Shown one piece after another: positions 38,270-46,949 of a stretch of DNA of 64,000 nt. Numbering within the stretch: position 1 is the first letter of the stretch; each line of letters begins with the position of its first letter. Below the pieces are notes generated by a model that saw nothing but the letters and a program-made list of their open reading frames with translations, ran no database searches and was not told where the DNA came from. The translations under genes were made by a program, and so were the position numbers. The stretch is from positions 1,426,001 to 1,490,000 of the forward strand of contig CM016926.1 of NCBI GenBank assembly GCA_006247105.1, read 5' to 3'. This DNA comes from Giardia muris. Its lineage: Eukaryota > Fornicata > Diplomonadida > Hexamitidae.

Positions 38270-40381
38270 CTACTTGAGCGGGTTGTCAGGCCCCTTCCCA
38301 TCCATGACCGAGTGAATTGCATCGCGGTCCTTTTTCGCGGTGTCCTTGTAGCGGTACTGGGCAAGGGAGTCGACGGGCCTCGCGACCTTGATAACCTCGT
38401 AGTACTTCCGGGCGCGGTCGACCCGACGGCGCAGCTCCTTGAAGGCGAAGCGGTCGTCCTTGAGGTACTCGGACGGGTAGGTGAAGATCTCGCGCTTCTC
38501 GTTCATGAACGTCACGGAACGGTGAGCGACGACGACCTTCGTGTGGTCCGAGAAGTTGACCTGGAAGACCTTCGTGTTAAAGAGGAGGCAGAGAGTCCCG
38601 TCGTCGTAGAGCTTCCACTTCTTCAGGAAGAGCTGGGGGAGCGCGATCCCCTTCGAGAGCCGCTTGAGATCGACGGGAACGTTTGCAGCCTTGTCCCGCT
38701 CGACAAGCCGGCAGAGCTCGACGTCGTCATGCGGCCGATCGGACCCTGGGATCGGGACGATCGAGCGGTTCTCCAGGTAGTCGCGGAAGAAGGAGAGGAG
38801 CTTGTACTTCTTCTCCGTGATGATCGTCAGCCCGTCCGTGAAGAGGGCGCGCTCGAAGGCCCCGTCGACCAGGTTCGGCGAGTAGTCGACGATGACCGCG
38901 TTCGGGGACAGGATGGCCGCGGACTCGTCGTTGAAGATCACCCCAATGCTCCCGTTGCTGATCTGATACGCGAAGCCATACCGGTTCGAGTAGTCCACCC
39001 AGGACATGATGTAACACGGCGGGAGGATCTGAGGGAACTCAGCCTCGTTAATCCCATATTTGTTGACCCCGGCGCCAATCCCACCACCAACCCCGCCCAG
39101 GCCACTGGTCGGGGCCGCCGGGATGGAGCCCGGCTGCAGGAGGTTTGTACTGCTCAAGGCGGTCCCTTTACGCCGCGCGCCACTGCCCAGGCTTGGAGAC
39201 TGCATGTCTCCAGCACCACCGGCGCCGCCGGTCTTGGAATTTGGGAACTTCTGCCAGGTCCCGATGGCTTGAGGGGTATCGATGGCATCGCCGGCGCCTG
39301 GGCCAACCGGGCCGACTCCCAGATGGTCCGGGCGCATCTGGCGCGAAGGAGACTTGGACAATTGAGCGGAACCGGCGAGACCGGTAGGGGGCTCGTAGGG
39401 GGTGGTGACGATAGAGCTGGGAAGCCGCTGAGGGAGCGGCGGGACGTCACGAGTCAACCAACGGTGCTTGAGGCAATCGCGGACCGTGAAGCGTTGAGTC
39501 GGATCGGGATTGAGAAGGCCTCGGATGAAGGCCTTAAAGTCCTCGGAGACCCTGATGCTGTCGGGAAACGAGTAGTTGCACTGGATTATGCGCTTGTAGG
39601 TGGTTTTGATGTCCTGAGCCTCGAAGGGGGGGCGGCCATAGACCATGGAGTAGATCAGGCAACCAAGAGACCACATGTCCGAGGCGAAGCTATGGCCTTG
39701 CCCCACGTGCGGAGGGAGGCAACGCTCACACAGGGCGATGCACTCCGCATCGAGATGTGGGTCAGGTTCACGTCCGGAGTTACGGCGCTTGGTGATATGG
39801 GAGTAGATGATCTCAACGGGGAGGAAGTTTGGGGTCCCGCACATGGTCCAATGTAACTCCTGAGGAGACTCGCACTTGACGGCGAGGCCGAAATCTCCCA
39901 CGCGGAGGTCGAAATCGGCCGTGAGGAAGATGTTGCTCGTCTTGAGGTCGCGATGGATGATGAGCAGGTCATGCATGTAACCGAGGGCGTCAAGAATTCG
40001 GGCGGTAAAGAAGCGGGTCTCGAGCTCCGTCAGATGCTTCCGGCGCCGGATGAGGTCCGTCAGGCTCCCCGCGGCGCACTTCTCCATGATCATGTAGTAG
40101 TTCAGGTTGTCCTTGAAGACGTTGATCAACTTGACGACGTTCGGGTGGTTGAGCCCGCGGTGGATCGAGACCTCCGAGACGAACTTGTCGTAGTACTTCT
40201 TCTTGTGGAGGGAGCTCCGGGGCGTGATCTTGCACGCGTACGTCGCCCCGGACGCGACGTCCTCGAACTCGAAGACGTACGCGAAGCCGCCCTTCCCGAG
40301 CATCTTCCCCTGGCGGTACGTGACGTTGTTGTACGGGTCGACGATCGTCGGCGGGAACTCAGGCATCTTCAGCTGCGTCAT
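38270..40381 (-). CDS. PLK: Polo-like kinase
   Basis: The 703-residue protein has a Ser/Thr kinase domain (about 22-295) with the PLK glycine loop GKGGFA (29-34), Lys51, HRDLKTSN (143-150) and DFG (163-165), all needed for catalysis. The C-terminal part (about 440-690) contains polo-box sequence (SWVDYSNRYGFAYQISNG, DGTLCLLFN). PLKs control mitosis, cytokinesis and, in Giardia, basal bodies and flagella. Two oddities: the APE motif reads PVE, and an extra segment rich in His and Cys (about 194-229) sits before the GHSF-x3-DMWSLGC motif. A Gly/Ser/Pro linker joins the two halves. I use the ATG at 40381 (MTQLKMPEF); the ATG at 40366 is an alternative, and upstream there is only a TTG. Confidence 0.92.
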   Translation of the reverse strand: MTQLKMPEFPPTIVDPYNNVTYRQGKMLGKGGFAYVFEFEDVASGATYACKITPRSSLHKKKYYDKFVSEVSIHRGLNHPNVVKLINVFKDNLNYYMIMEKCAAGSLTDLIRRRKHLTELETRFFTARILDALGYMHDLLIIHRDLKTSNIFLTADFDLRVGDFGLAVKCESPQELHWTMCGTPNFLPVEIIYSHITKRRNSGREPDPHLDAECIALCERCLPPHVGQGHSFASDMWSLGCLIYSMVYGRPPFEAQDIKTTYKRIIQCNYSFPDSIRVSEDFKAFIRGLLNPDPTQRFTVRDCLKHRWLTRDVPPLPQRLPSSIVTTPYEPPTGLAGSAQLSKSPSRQMRPDHLGVGPVGPGAGDAIDTPQAIGTWQKFPNSKTGGAGGAGDMQSPSLGSGARRKGTALSSTNLLQPGSIPAAPTSGLGGVGGGIGAGVNKYGINEAEFPQILPPCYIMSWVDYSNRYGFAYQISNGSIGVIFNDESAAILSPNAVIVDYSPNLVDGAFERALFTDGLTIITEKKYKLLSFFRDYLENRSIVPIPGSDRPHDDVELCRLVERDKAANVPVDLKRLSKGIALPQLFLKKWKLYDDGTLCLLFNTKVFQVNFSDHTKVVVAHRSVTFMNEKREIFTYPSEYLKDDRFAFKELRRRVDRARKYYEVIKVARPVDSLAQYRYKDTAKKDRDAIHSVMDGKGPDNPLK

Positions 40382-40611
40382 CCGGGAGGTCTGAGTTGTC
40401 GGCCGAAGCTTTTTTTGCCCGGTTTTTGCCCGGATTTTGGAGACGAGCGGCGAGCGACGAGGAGCATCAAGCCACGGAGCGAGGGATGTGGAGATTACAA
40501 AGAGGCGGAATATAAGACGCGAGACGCAAGGCGCGAAACGTGAGGCTGTCCAGTTCACAAAGGGTGAGGGAGGGGGGAAGAGGAAGAAGGCCCAACGCGG
40601 ACTCACCCGTC
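40382..40611. other. Intergenic region with poly-T and direct repeat
   Basis: These 230 bases between PLK and the upstream gene on the same strand contain a T7 tract near 40411, followed by two copies of GCCCGG, each next to a T-run, and a purine-rich stretch near 40560. They probably hold the PLK promoter. I see no gene or tRNA. Confidence 0.4.
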
Positions 40612-41157
40612 TCAAGCCAGCTCGACTTCGACCTCGGCATCACTGACCGGGCAGGGCAACCTGATGATCGACCTGGACTGTTTGGTGTCGTACATGGCGC
40701 AGGTGCTGAACCTCTCGATGACGTCGTCGTGCTCGGAGGTGGTTCCCTGGCTGAAGATCCACTTGACCTTGATGGCAGGGATGTCCTCGGAGCCGGAGGC
40801 GTTGCGGACGGTGCAGATCGCGGACATGTGGTTGGGGGCGAGGGACATGATGAGCTCGAGGGTGACGATCTCCCCGGAGTTCTCCTCGGTCAGCTCGGTC
40901 CTCCATAGGAAGCCGTCCCACTTGTCGAGGCGTTTGATCTCGTAGAGCAAGGCCTTGCGGTCGCCCAGGCTGTCGATCCCCATTTGCTTCAGGTCTTCCT
41001 CGGTGAGGAGCATCAGGGAGCGCCCGCAGACATCGTGTTTGCGCAGCTGCTGGTTATACTTCTTCATGTCGATCGAGCTAAGCCAGACCGAGACGTCGTG
41101 CTTCGACCAGAACTCGACGGGCCAGATCTTCGCGACGGGCGTGCGGTCCGCGTCCAT
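40612..41157 (-). CDS. SAM-domain protein
   Basis: The 181-residue protein begins with a sterile alpha motif at about residues 10-76 (WSKHDVSVWLSSID, LMLLTEEDLKQMGI, DRKALLYEIKRL), a five-helix module used for protein or RNA binding and for polymerisation. The rest (about 85-181) is beta-rich (EIVTLELIMSLAP, AIKVKWIFSQG, IIRLPCPVSDAEVEVELA) and could be a small sandwich domain. The start at 41157 has the leader GAGAAA; the longer frame starts with GTG. It diverges from Rrp40 with only 40 bases between the two ATGs. The specific partner is unknown. Confidence 0.8.
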   Translation of the reverse strand: MDADRTPVAKIWPVEFWSKHDVSVWLSSIDMKKYNQQLRKHDVCGRSLMLLTEEDLKQMGIDSLGDRKALLYEIKRLDKWDGFLWRTELTEENSGEIVTLELIMSLAPNHMSAICTVRNASGSEDIPAIKVKWIFSQGTTSEHDDVIERFSTCAMYDTKQSRSIIRLPCPVSDAEVEVELA

Positions 41158-41197
41158 TTTCTCTCCAGAATTTCGGGCGCCCGGAATCCGATTTAAA
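41158..41197. promoter_or_regulatory. Bidirectional promoter between SAM-domain gene and RRP40
   Basis: The 40-base gap has an A-rich leader at each end (GAGAAA reading left, TTTAAA reading right) and a central palindrome CGGGCGCCCG. Both genes must be transcribed from here or from within each other. The roles of individual bases are inferred. Confidence 0.45.
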
Positions 41198-41827
41198 ATG
41201 CTCCCGGAGGTCCTCCCCGGTGACCGTGTAGAGGGTAGCATCCCCAGCGCCCTGCTGATTACCGTCGACGGGGTCACCTACAGCCACGGGTGCGGCCATC
41301 TGACACGGGGGCTGGACCAGGAGGGTCAAGAGGGCCAAGGAGGGGATCGAGGGCAGGGGGAACTGCACCTTGTCTCCCCGTACGGTTCGCTGTACCTCCC
41401 CAGACAGGATGACGTCGTCATTGGCCACATCATCGGCTTTGTCCCCGCCCTGGGTTACCGCGTGGACGTCCGCAGCTTCGTCCCCGCACTCCTCCCTCTT
41501 CTTGCTTTTGACAACGCCAGCAGAAGAACCACCACGGTTTTACCCAACGGCTCCCACGTCGTCGCACGGGTCTCCTACGTCCCTCCCGGGCTGGGCGGGA
41601 CCGTAGAGCTCTCCTGCCTTCACGGCCTCGGACCCCTGGTGGACCCTGAAGGCAGGTCGATTGAATTCTCCCTCTCAGCTGTCTTTAACCCTCCAAGGCG
41701 TCTCCTCTCTCGGATCGCCTCCAAAACCCCCTTCTCCATCCGCCTTGCCGCCAACGGCCGTGCCTGGATCACCGCCTTAACCCTACGCGACACCCTTTCG
41801 GTCTGCCATTCCCTTCTTCAATCTTAA
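41198..41827 (+). CDS. RRP40: Exosome subunit Rrp40
   Basis: Rrp40 (EXOSC3) is one of the three S1/KH cap proteins of the RNA exosome, which degrades and trims RNA 3' to 5'. The 209-residue protein follows the family: an N-terminal PGDRV strand, an S1-like region around [15 protein letters not shown], and a KH-like C-terminal part. The latter contains [16 protein letters not shown] and [18 protein letters not shown], matching the Rrp40 NGRIWVKA motif. It is slightly shorter than human Rrp40. The start is the ATG after ATTTAAA; the frame further upstream is antisense to the SAM gene. A-rich and T-rich runs follow the stop. Confidence 0.87.
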   Translation: MLPEVLPGDRVEGSIPSALLITVDGVTYSHGCGHLTRGLDQEGQEGQGGDRGQGELHLVSPYGSLYLPRQDDVVIGHIIGFVPALGYRVDVRSFVPALLPLLAFDNASRRTTTVLPNGSHVVARVSYVPPGLGGTVELSCLHGLGPLVDPEGRSIEFSLSAVFNPPRRLLSRIASKTPFSIRLAANGRAWITALTLRDTLSVCHSLLQS

Positions 41828-41853
41828 AAAAACTTTTAAAAAACCCCTCAAGG

Positions 41854-41908
41854 CCCAAAAAAGTACGTCGCTGGCTGCCGACCGCCCTTCCCGACGTACT
41901 TTTTTGGG
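41854..41908. repeat. 17-bp perfect inverted repeat upstream of Rac
   Basis: CCCAAAAAAGTACGTCG (41854-41870) and its exact reverse complement (41892-41908) are separated by 21 bases. Each arm carries the GTACTTTTTTG element in opposite orientation. The right copy lies 13 bases before the Rac ATG. It could be two opposed promoter elements or a hairpin; both readings are inferred. Confidence 0.7.
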
Positions 41909-41921
41909 TCCGAAAAAAAGG

Positions 41922-42560
41922 ATGCAGCATCCGGATTCGATCGGGTCGAGGATGGTTCACATCAAGTGCGTCGTCGTCGGAGACGGGTCGGTCGGGAAAA
42001 CCTGCCTGCTCTTCGTCTACGCGAACAACTCGTTCCCCGAGGATTACCTCCCGACGGTCTTCGACAACTACTCCGCGAACGTCGTCGTCGACGACACAAC
42101 GATCAACATCGGGCTCTGGGACACCGCGGGCCAGGAGGACTACGACAAACTTCGCCCTCTCAGCTACCCCGGGGCCCACGTCTTCCTCCTCTGCTTCAGC
42201 GTCGTCGCCCACACCTCCTTCGCGAACATCAGGGCCAAGTGGTACCCCGAGGTCGCGAAGCACTGCCCCAACGTTCCGATCGTCCTAGTCGGGACGAAGT
42301 TCGACCTCCTGACCGACGACGCCTGTCTTGCCCGTCTCAAGAGCAGCGGGCAGAGCGTCGTCACCGACGAGCAGGCCGAGCAGGCCGCGCGCGAGATCAA
42401 AGCCGTCCGGTACATCAGCTGTAGTGCCCGTTGCCAGCTCCGCGTCAAGGACGTCTTCGATTGCGCGATCCGTACCGCCCTCGCGAATATGGGGCTTGGG
42501 GCCGCCAGCAAGCCCGCAAAGAAGGCCGAGAAGAAGAAGTCGAAGTGCGCCATCTTCTGA
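41922..42560 (+). CDS. RAC: Rac/Rho-family GTPase
   Basis: Rac switches actin organisation and encystation signalling in Giardia, where a single Rac is known. The 212-residue protein has GDGSVGKTC, a Rho-type switch I ([11 protein letters not shown]), [16 protein letters not shown], a TKFD motif (replacing the usual TKLD), and the Rho-specific insert region with SCSARC at the G5 position. The polybasic tail [13 protein letters not shown] ends in a CaaX box for prenylation. The ATG at 41922 follows CGAAAAAAAGG. An ATG at 41952 ([10 protein letters not shown]) would give the canonical Rac N-terminus and remains possible. The frame upstream begins with TTG. Confidence 0.93.
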   Translation: MQHPDSIGSRMVHIKCVVVGDGSVGKTCLLFVYANNSFPEDYLPTVFDNYSANVVVDDTTINIGLWDTAGQEDYDKLRPLSYPGAHVFLLCFSVVAHTSFANIRAKWYPEVAKHCPNVPIVLVGTKFDLLTDDACLARLKSSGQSVVTDEQAEQAAREIKAVRYISCSARCQLRVKDVFDCAIRTALANMGLGAASKPAKKAEKKKSKCAIF

Positions 42561-42705
42561 GGGTGTGGGGCTCTTGGTGCGGTGTTCGGAGACTCCCCCG
42601 GCCATGGGCATGGTCGTGGGCGCAGCCATAGTCATGTCGTCGCAGATAGATCTTTCCCCGGTTGGGATGTAAAGGTGCTCCTTGGAGAGCGGTAAGAGCT
42701 TGAGG

Positions 42706-44772
42706 TTAAGGCCGGGGTTCTGCGCTGTGGTGCGCCTTCAGCCACCGGACGGCGTATGATAGGTCATCTCTCTCTTCCCTCTGCCTGAACCTACGGCGTA
42801 GAAGCCGTATGGCCTCCTGTGGGGTCCACACCCCCAGAAAGTCCGGACTCCGCGTGATCTCTTGAAGGTCTGCTCGCGTGAGGTAACGAAAGACCTGTAG
42901 ACGTTGGGAGGCAATCCCGGCGATCACCGTCGCCTCGGAGCCCTGCCCCCCTTCGAAGTACTCCGGGTACTCGTTCCCATACGCCCTGTACACCCCTTTG
43001 AGGAGAACGGTGGAATCCGAGGCTTTGATGGACTCTGGGAGGAGGGACTCAGTGACCACCTCTATGAGCGCTATTGGAGCCTTCTCGTCAGTAAGGACGA
43101 CGTCAAAGAATGCCTCAAGTATCGAGGCTCCTATGGAGGCTTGCAGATACAGTGCCAAGGCATCGGGATAGATCGGGTGCCAGGATAGGTGCGAGGCGTA
43201 ATCTCGTAGAGCCAGCATGGTCCCAGGTAGTAGCTCGGGTTCCAGCATTGCTTGCTTCAGCATGGCCACCGTAGTCATACGTAGAGTCTTATGCAGCTTC
43301 CGTTTTTGCGTCGTCTTCTGGAACTCTAAGGAATCAGACCTGTCACCACCCAGCTCCCGCACGTGTAGGAGAGAGAGCAAGGTGAGGATTTGGAAGTGCT
43401 GAGCATGAATGGCCAAGGTTCCAAGCTCCAGAGTCAAGTATTCCCCAAGTCTGTTGATGGCTATCTTCCTCTCACGAGACGCGTCCGGGTCAATCTCGAA
43501 GACGACCGTTTGGGTGACGAAGCGTGAGGAGTGTAACAAACGCATGAGGGAGTCCTCAGCAAGCAAGAGGGCCTGGTCCTTGAGCTCAGGGATCCGTCGC
43601 AAAGAGAGATGTAGACGCCCAACCAATCGTCCTAGCGCCTGGGACTCGGCCATACGGAACTGATACTGTGTGATATCGAAGTGGGTATCGAAGTGCACAT
43701 GAAGAGGCTTGGAAAACTGCTCGGATAGGACCTTCCTGATCCCATCGGCAAAGCGTTGTATCAGTCTCTCCTGTAACGCCCCCGTCTCAGTCCTGGCCTC
43801 GATCAGAAGGGTCTGAATGGAGTTCTGGACTCCAGCGTCAATGCACCCCATCAGAGTGCCATCGCTTGAGGCCTCGAGAAAAGGATCGATATCCTCCTCC
43901 TCCACACACTCAACCAGGGTCAAGAGCTTCGAAAGGCCCTGTCCCTCCTTCAGCATTTGGGCCTCGACGCCGACGCTGATACGCTGGGTGATGGCGAGGA
44001 TCTTCTGCGCCGTCGTTGAGGGCACGTCTGGCAAGAGGACTTCGAGCTCGGTCACATCCAGCGTTTTGAAGAAGGCCAGAAGGGTCTTCTCCTGGTCCAT
44101 CGCATACCGGAAAAGGAGCATCTCTAGCTGTTGAAGTAGCCTTCTGGAATCAACCGGACCTTGAGAGAAGCTGAGAAGGTAGAAGAGCAGACGCACGGCG
44201 GTCTGGGGCTGGCGCCAGAGAAGCTCGCAGAACGCGGTGCTTCCACGAGTTAGGGCATCCTTGACCGCGGTGTACAGCCCTAACGACAAGGACATGTCCA
44301 CGAGCGTCAGCTTCCCTTGCGAGGCGAGAAAGGTCCCCGCCTTCAGACTCTGATCGTCCAACAATAGGATGTCAAGAATCCCTTGGTGTAGACCGGCTTG
44401 GGCGTCCCCTCCAACCGTGAAGCGCTCGGAGGCGCGCCTGACGACCCCGTTCAGCAGGCTGATGGCCTCCGCGGTCCGTTTCTCTGTGAGCTCCGCTTCC
44501 CGTCGCAATACCAGTTTGTCACGTAGAGTCCGAAGTCGAATGAACTCGTGAAGTTCGGCGATCTCTCCCGCGTACTCCCGGTGCGTCCCCAGGCTTCCCA
44601 AAGAGGCACAGGCTTGTCGCGCCCCTCCCAGAGCGCGCGCCGTCAATGGGGCCTCCAAGGCCGTCCGAATCGCCGCACACGCACACTCCAAACGGAACGC
44701 TTGGTAGTTCGCCGCGATCCCGCTCAGGACGTCCCGGTTGGCACGGGTCGCTTGGAGACGGGCCGCCAGCAT
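42706..44772 (-). CDS. Large helical protein, possibly a vesicle-tethering subunit
   Basis: The 688-residue protein is almost entirely predicted helix without transmembrane segments, for example LRTLRDKLVLRREAELTEKR and TRADLQEITRSPDFLGV. No family signature is clear. Long helical-bundle proteins of this size are typical of COG, exocyst, GARP and Dsl1 tethering subunits. The gene directly downstream of a SNARE-like gene on the same strand makes that attractive, but adjacency means little in Giardia. The ATG follows TGAAAAAGAG. I regard the function as unassigned. Confidence 0.65.
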   Translation of the reverse strand: MLAARLQATRANRDVLSGIAANYQAFRLECACAAIRTALEAPLTARALGGARQACASLGSLGTHREYAGEIAELHEFIRLRTLRDKLVLRREAELTEKRTAEAISLLNGVVRRASERFTVGGDAQAGLHQGILDILLLDDQSLKAGTFLASQGKLTLVDMSLSLGLYTAVKDALTRGSTAFCELLWRQPQTAVRLLFYLLSFSQGPVDSRRLLQQLEMLLFRYAMDQEKTLLAFFKTLDVTELEVLLPDVPSTTAQKILAITQRISVGVEAQMLKEGQGLSKLLTLVECVEEEDIDPFLEASSDGTLMGCIDAGVQNSIQTLLIEARTETGALQERLIQRFADGIRKVLSEQFSKPLHVHFDTHFDITQYQFRMAESQALGRLVGRLHLSLRRIPELKDQALLLAEDSLMRLLHSSRFVTQTVVFEIDPDASRERKIAINRLGEYLTLELGTLAIHAQHFQILTLLSLLHVRELGGDRSDSLEFQKTTQKRKLHKTLRMTTVAMLKQAMLEPELLPGTMLALRDYASHLSWHPIYPDALALYLQASIGASILEAFFDVVLTDEKAPIALIEVVTESLLPESIKASDSTVLLKGVYRAYGNEYPEYFEGGQGSEATVIAGIASQRLQVFRYLTRADLQEITRSPDFLGVWTPQEAIRLLRRRFRQREERDDLSYAVRWLKAHHSAEPRP

Positions 44773-44802
44773 CTCTTTTTCAGCGGCAGATGATTCACTT
44801 CC

Positions 44803-45114
44803 TCAAGTCAGACGACAGAGAATCCCTGTAGCGGTGATGACCAGGAACATGAAGCCGAACATCCGGCGGCGCTGGCGGGACCCGAGGATGACCTGCCGGA
44901 GGGTGCGTGCCAACGCATCCGCTTCACGCTCGACCCTGTCTCGATTCTCTTCGAGCTTCGCCCCGACCGCGTCAACAACGGCCGCGTCCTCGAAGAGGGC
45001 TTCCTGGATCTTCCCGACGTTCTGGCGGAGAACCCGGGCGACCGCAAGCCCGTTCTCGACCGCCACGCGCTTCCGCTCCTCAAGCGCCTGCTCTGCTAGC
45101 TTGTCATGGCTCAT
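44803..45114 (-). CDS. Small tail-anchored SNARE-like protein
   Basis: The ATG at 45114 follows GACAAAAAGA and gives 103 residues. Residues about 20-75 form an amphipathic helix with hydrophobic heptad layers (LRQNVGKIQEALFEDAAVV, LEENRDRVEREADAL). A basic segment (SRQRRR) and one C-terminal hydrophobic helix (MFGFMFLVITATGILC) follow, the layout of a tail-anchored SNARE. An acidic residue near the centre and the N-x6-A-x2-L pattern recall Use1/Slt1-type Qc SNAREs of the ER, but the match is not strong enough to name it. A frame extending upstream is Gly/Pro/Arg-rich and unlikely to be coding. Confidence 0.65.
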   Translation of the reverse strand: MSHDKLAEQALEERKRVAVENGLAVARVLRQNVGKIQEALFEDAAVVDAVGAKLEENRDRVEREADALARTLRQVILGSRQRRRMFGFMFLVITATGILCRLT

Positions 45115-45185
45115 TCTTTTTGTCCCCACTTCTGAATCCGCCCTCCCTCCCCTCCTGCATCCCCATGAAGTCCTCGCTAGCAAAA

Positions 45186-46928
45186 ATGTCGTCTCCTCAA
45201 CCCAAGACCTGGTTTGACGCGGTGACGGCCGGAGATGTCCGTCGGGTCCGCCACCTGGCGCGCCACATGGCCCGAACCCGCGACATGCGGGGTGAGACGG
45301 CACTGATGTACGCGGTCCAGCAGGGGAACATCGAACTGACCCGAATTCTGGAACCCTTTGAGTGTGGATGTGTCAACCGGCGCGGGGAGACGGCCCTGAT
45401 CCTCGCCATCTACGCCAGGAACGTGGAGGCGGTGGCCATCCTCGCCCCAAGCGAAGCGTCGATCATCTTGCCAGACTTATCGACTGCACTTCACGTGGCC
45501 GTCGCTAACGAGTATTATCACGGTGCTCGCATCCTTTACCCATACCTCCGCAGTATTCCGGACGGAACCGGTAACGTCGCCCTCCCCCCAGACTTCCATT
45601 CCTTCAGTGAGGCAGAGTTCCGACGATATGCACATGGAGTTGCATCCCGGCCTCCTCAGAGCTTGGGTTACGCAAGTGCTGTTAGGCCTGTGACCACGAC
45701 GGGCCTCGCGCTCTCAGGAAACCCGGACTTCGTCTCTCGTTCCAACTTCGACCATCAAGTCCCCCAAGTCCCTCAAATCCCCGTCAGCACTGGCCCCGCA
45801 CTATGCCCATACGTTCCGCCGCAGCTGGACACGATGAGCATAGGCACGAGCATGGACATGGACATGGACGACAGCCATGACGTTGGCTTCACCGTCGAAA
45901 CTTTGGATCTACTCGGGACCGACTCGCCTGATGCGAATGCGCGCCAAGCGCACGCCGACATCTTCCCCGAACAAGGGGCGAAGGGAGTGCGCTTCGAGGG
46001 CCTTGATGATTCGGGACCCCTAAATACCGCAGAACTGAACTTGGATATGGACCTAAACATAGACGTGGAGCCGGAGGGTTCTACACAAGCGCAAGAGCGC
46101 CTGGTAGAAGAGGACCTGGTATTGTGGAACAGACGGGTGACGGAGGAGTTGGATGCCCGTATCAACCGTGTCAAGAGTGGGACGATAGCTGAGCGACTTC
46201 TGGCAACCCTCCCACTGCTAGAACCCGACCAGGTCATCCTAGCCATCGCCCCAAACGAGGGTGTCGAAGGGCCCCTCTTTTGTACTCTCACCCCCTTCCT
46301 CTTTGACTCCTCAATCGATTACGCGCGCTTCGAGAAGTGCAGGGGCGTCGACCGGGCACGCCTCCGTGCTTGCATGGCGTCACGGACGTCGGTGGGCTGT
46401 CATGCCATCATGCCCATTGTGATCCTCTTCACGGTCCAGGACGGCACCGGGGACGGTGCTGCTACTCAAGATACGCATGCACTTGTTGGGTGGCCGTCGG
46501 AACATGAGGCGTACGCCCATCTGGAACGGTCCACACAGATGGGGACGCATACCCTCACCGCCTTCGATTATAATGTGGCGCTCTCGACGCTAGCCACCAA
46601 CTTCCAGCGGGCCTTCCTCCCACACGCTGGAGACCTGTTGGACTGCAGGTTCCTTGCATGTTCGACGGCTCATGGCGCCGGTTATCTCCTTGAGCGTGCC
46701 AGCACGCCCGGGAAGAGAGTCATATATGCCCAAATGGATCAGGAGTGTGATGAGGCGAGGCTCGGATATCGCTTACGCCCATACGTCGTTGTCCGAGTCG
46801 ACAATCCCGATCGGGCGGAGGTCTTGGTTGTCATCTCCTTGCTCGCAGGGATCAACGCCTGGCTCCTCTCCGAGGCCGAGCTTCGCGGTCTGAGCCCTCC
46901 ACGAAACTTGATTTATCAACGAGAATAA
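45186..46928 (+). CDS. Ankyrin protein with unfamiliar C-terminal domain
   Basis: The ATG at 45186 (leader AGCAAAA) gives 580 residues; an ATG at 45165 would add seven. Residues about 6-130 hold four ankyrin repeats (GETALMYAVQQGNIELT). A long linker with Met/Asp-rich sequence (SIGTSMDMDMDDSHDVG) follows. Residues about 315-580 look like a folded mixed domain (VILAIAPNEGVEGPLF, CHAIMPIVILFTVQDGTGD, FLACSTAHGAGYLLERA, YVVVRVDNPDRAEVLVVISLL). I do not recognise that domain. Its strand-helix alternation suggests an alpha/beta fold. It starts 71 bases from the divergent SNARE-like gene and ends 21 bases before HOP. Confidence 0.78.
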   Translation: MSSPQPKTWFDAVTAGDVRRVRHLARHMARTRDMRGETALMYAVQQGNIELTRILEPFECGCVNRRGETALILAIYARNVEAVAILAPSEASIILPDLSTALHVAVANEYYHGARILYPYLRSIPDGTGNVALPPDFHSFSEAEFRRYAHGVASRPPQSLGYASAVRPVTTTGLALSGNPDFVSRSNFDHQVPQVPQIPVSTGPALCPYVPPQLDTMSIGTSMDMDMDDSHDVGFTVETLDLLGTDSPDANARQAHADIFPEQGAKGVRFEGLDDSGPLNTAELNLDMDLNIDVEPEGSTQAQERLVEEDLVLWNRRVTEELDARINRVKSGTIAERLLATLPLLEPDQVILAIAPNEGVEGPLFCTLTPFLFDSSIDYARFEKCRGVDRARLRACMASRTSVGCHAIMPIVILFTVQDGTGDGAATQDTHALVGWPSEHEAYAHLERSTQMGTHTLTAFDYNVALSTLATNFQRAFLPHAGDLLDCRFLACSTAHGAGYLLERASTPGKRVIYAQMDQECDEARLGYRLRPYVVVRVDNPDRAEVLVVISLLAGINAWLLSEAELRGLSPPRNLIYQRE

Positions 46929-46949
46929 ATCGATCATTCGACCCGAAAA

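Noticed and set aside
38312..39856. A 514-codon frame on the plus strand opposite polo-like kinase
   Set aside because: It mirrors the strongly GC-biased third positions of the kinase gene. The translation is low-complexity Asp/Val/Arg/Leu with no domain, and the kinase on the other strand is unambiguous.
39953..40543. A 196-codon plus-strand frame opposite the PLK N-terminus
   Set aside because: Same reason: an antisense shadow with a biased composition and no A-rich leader.
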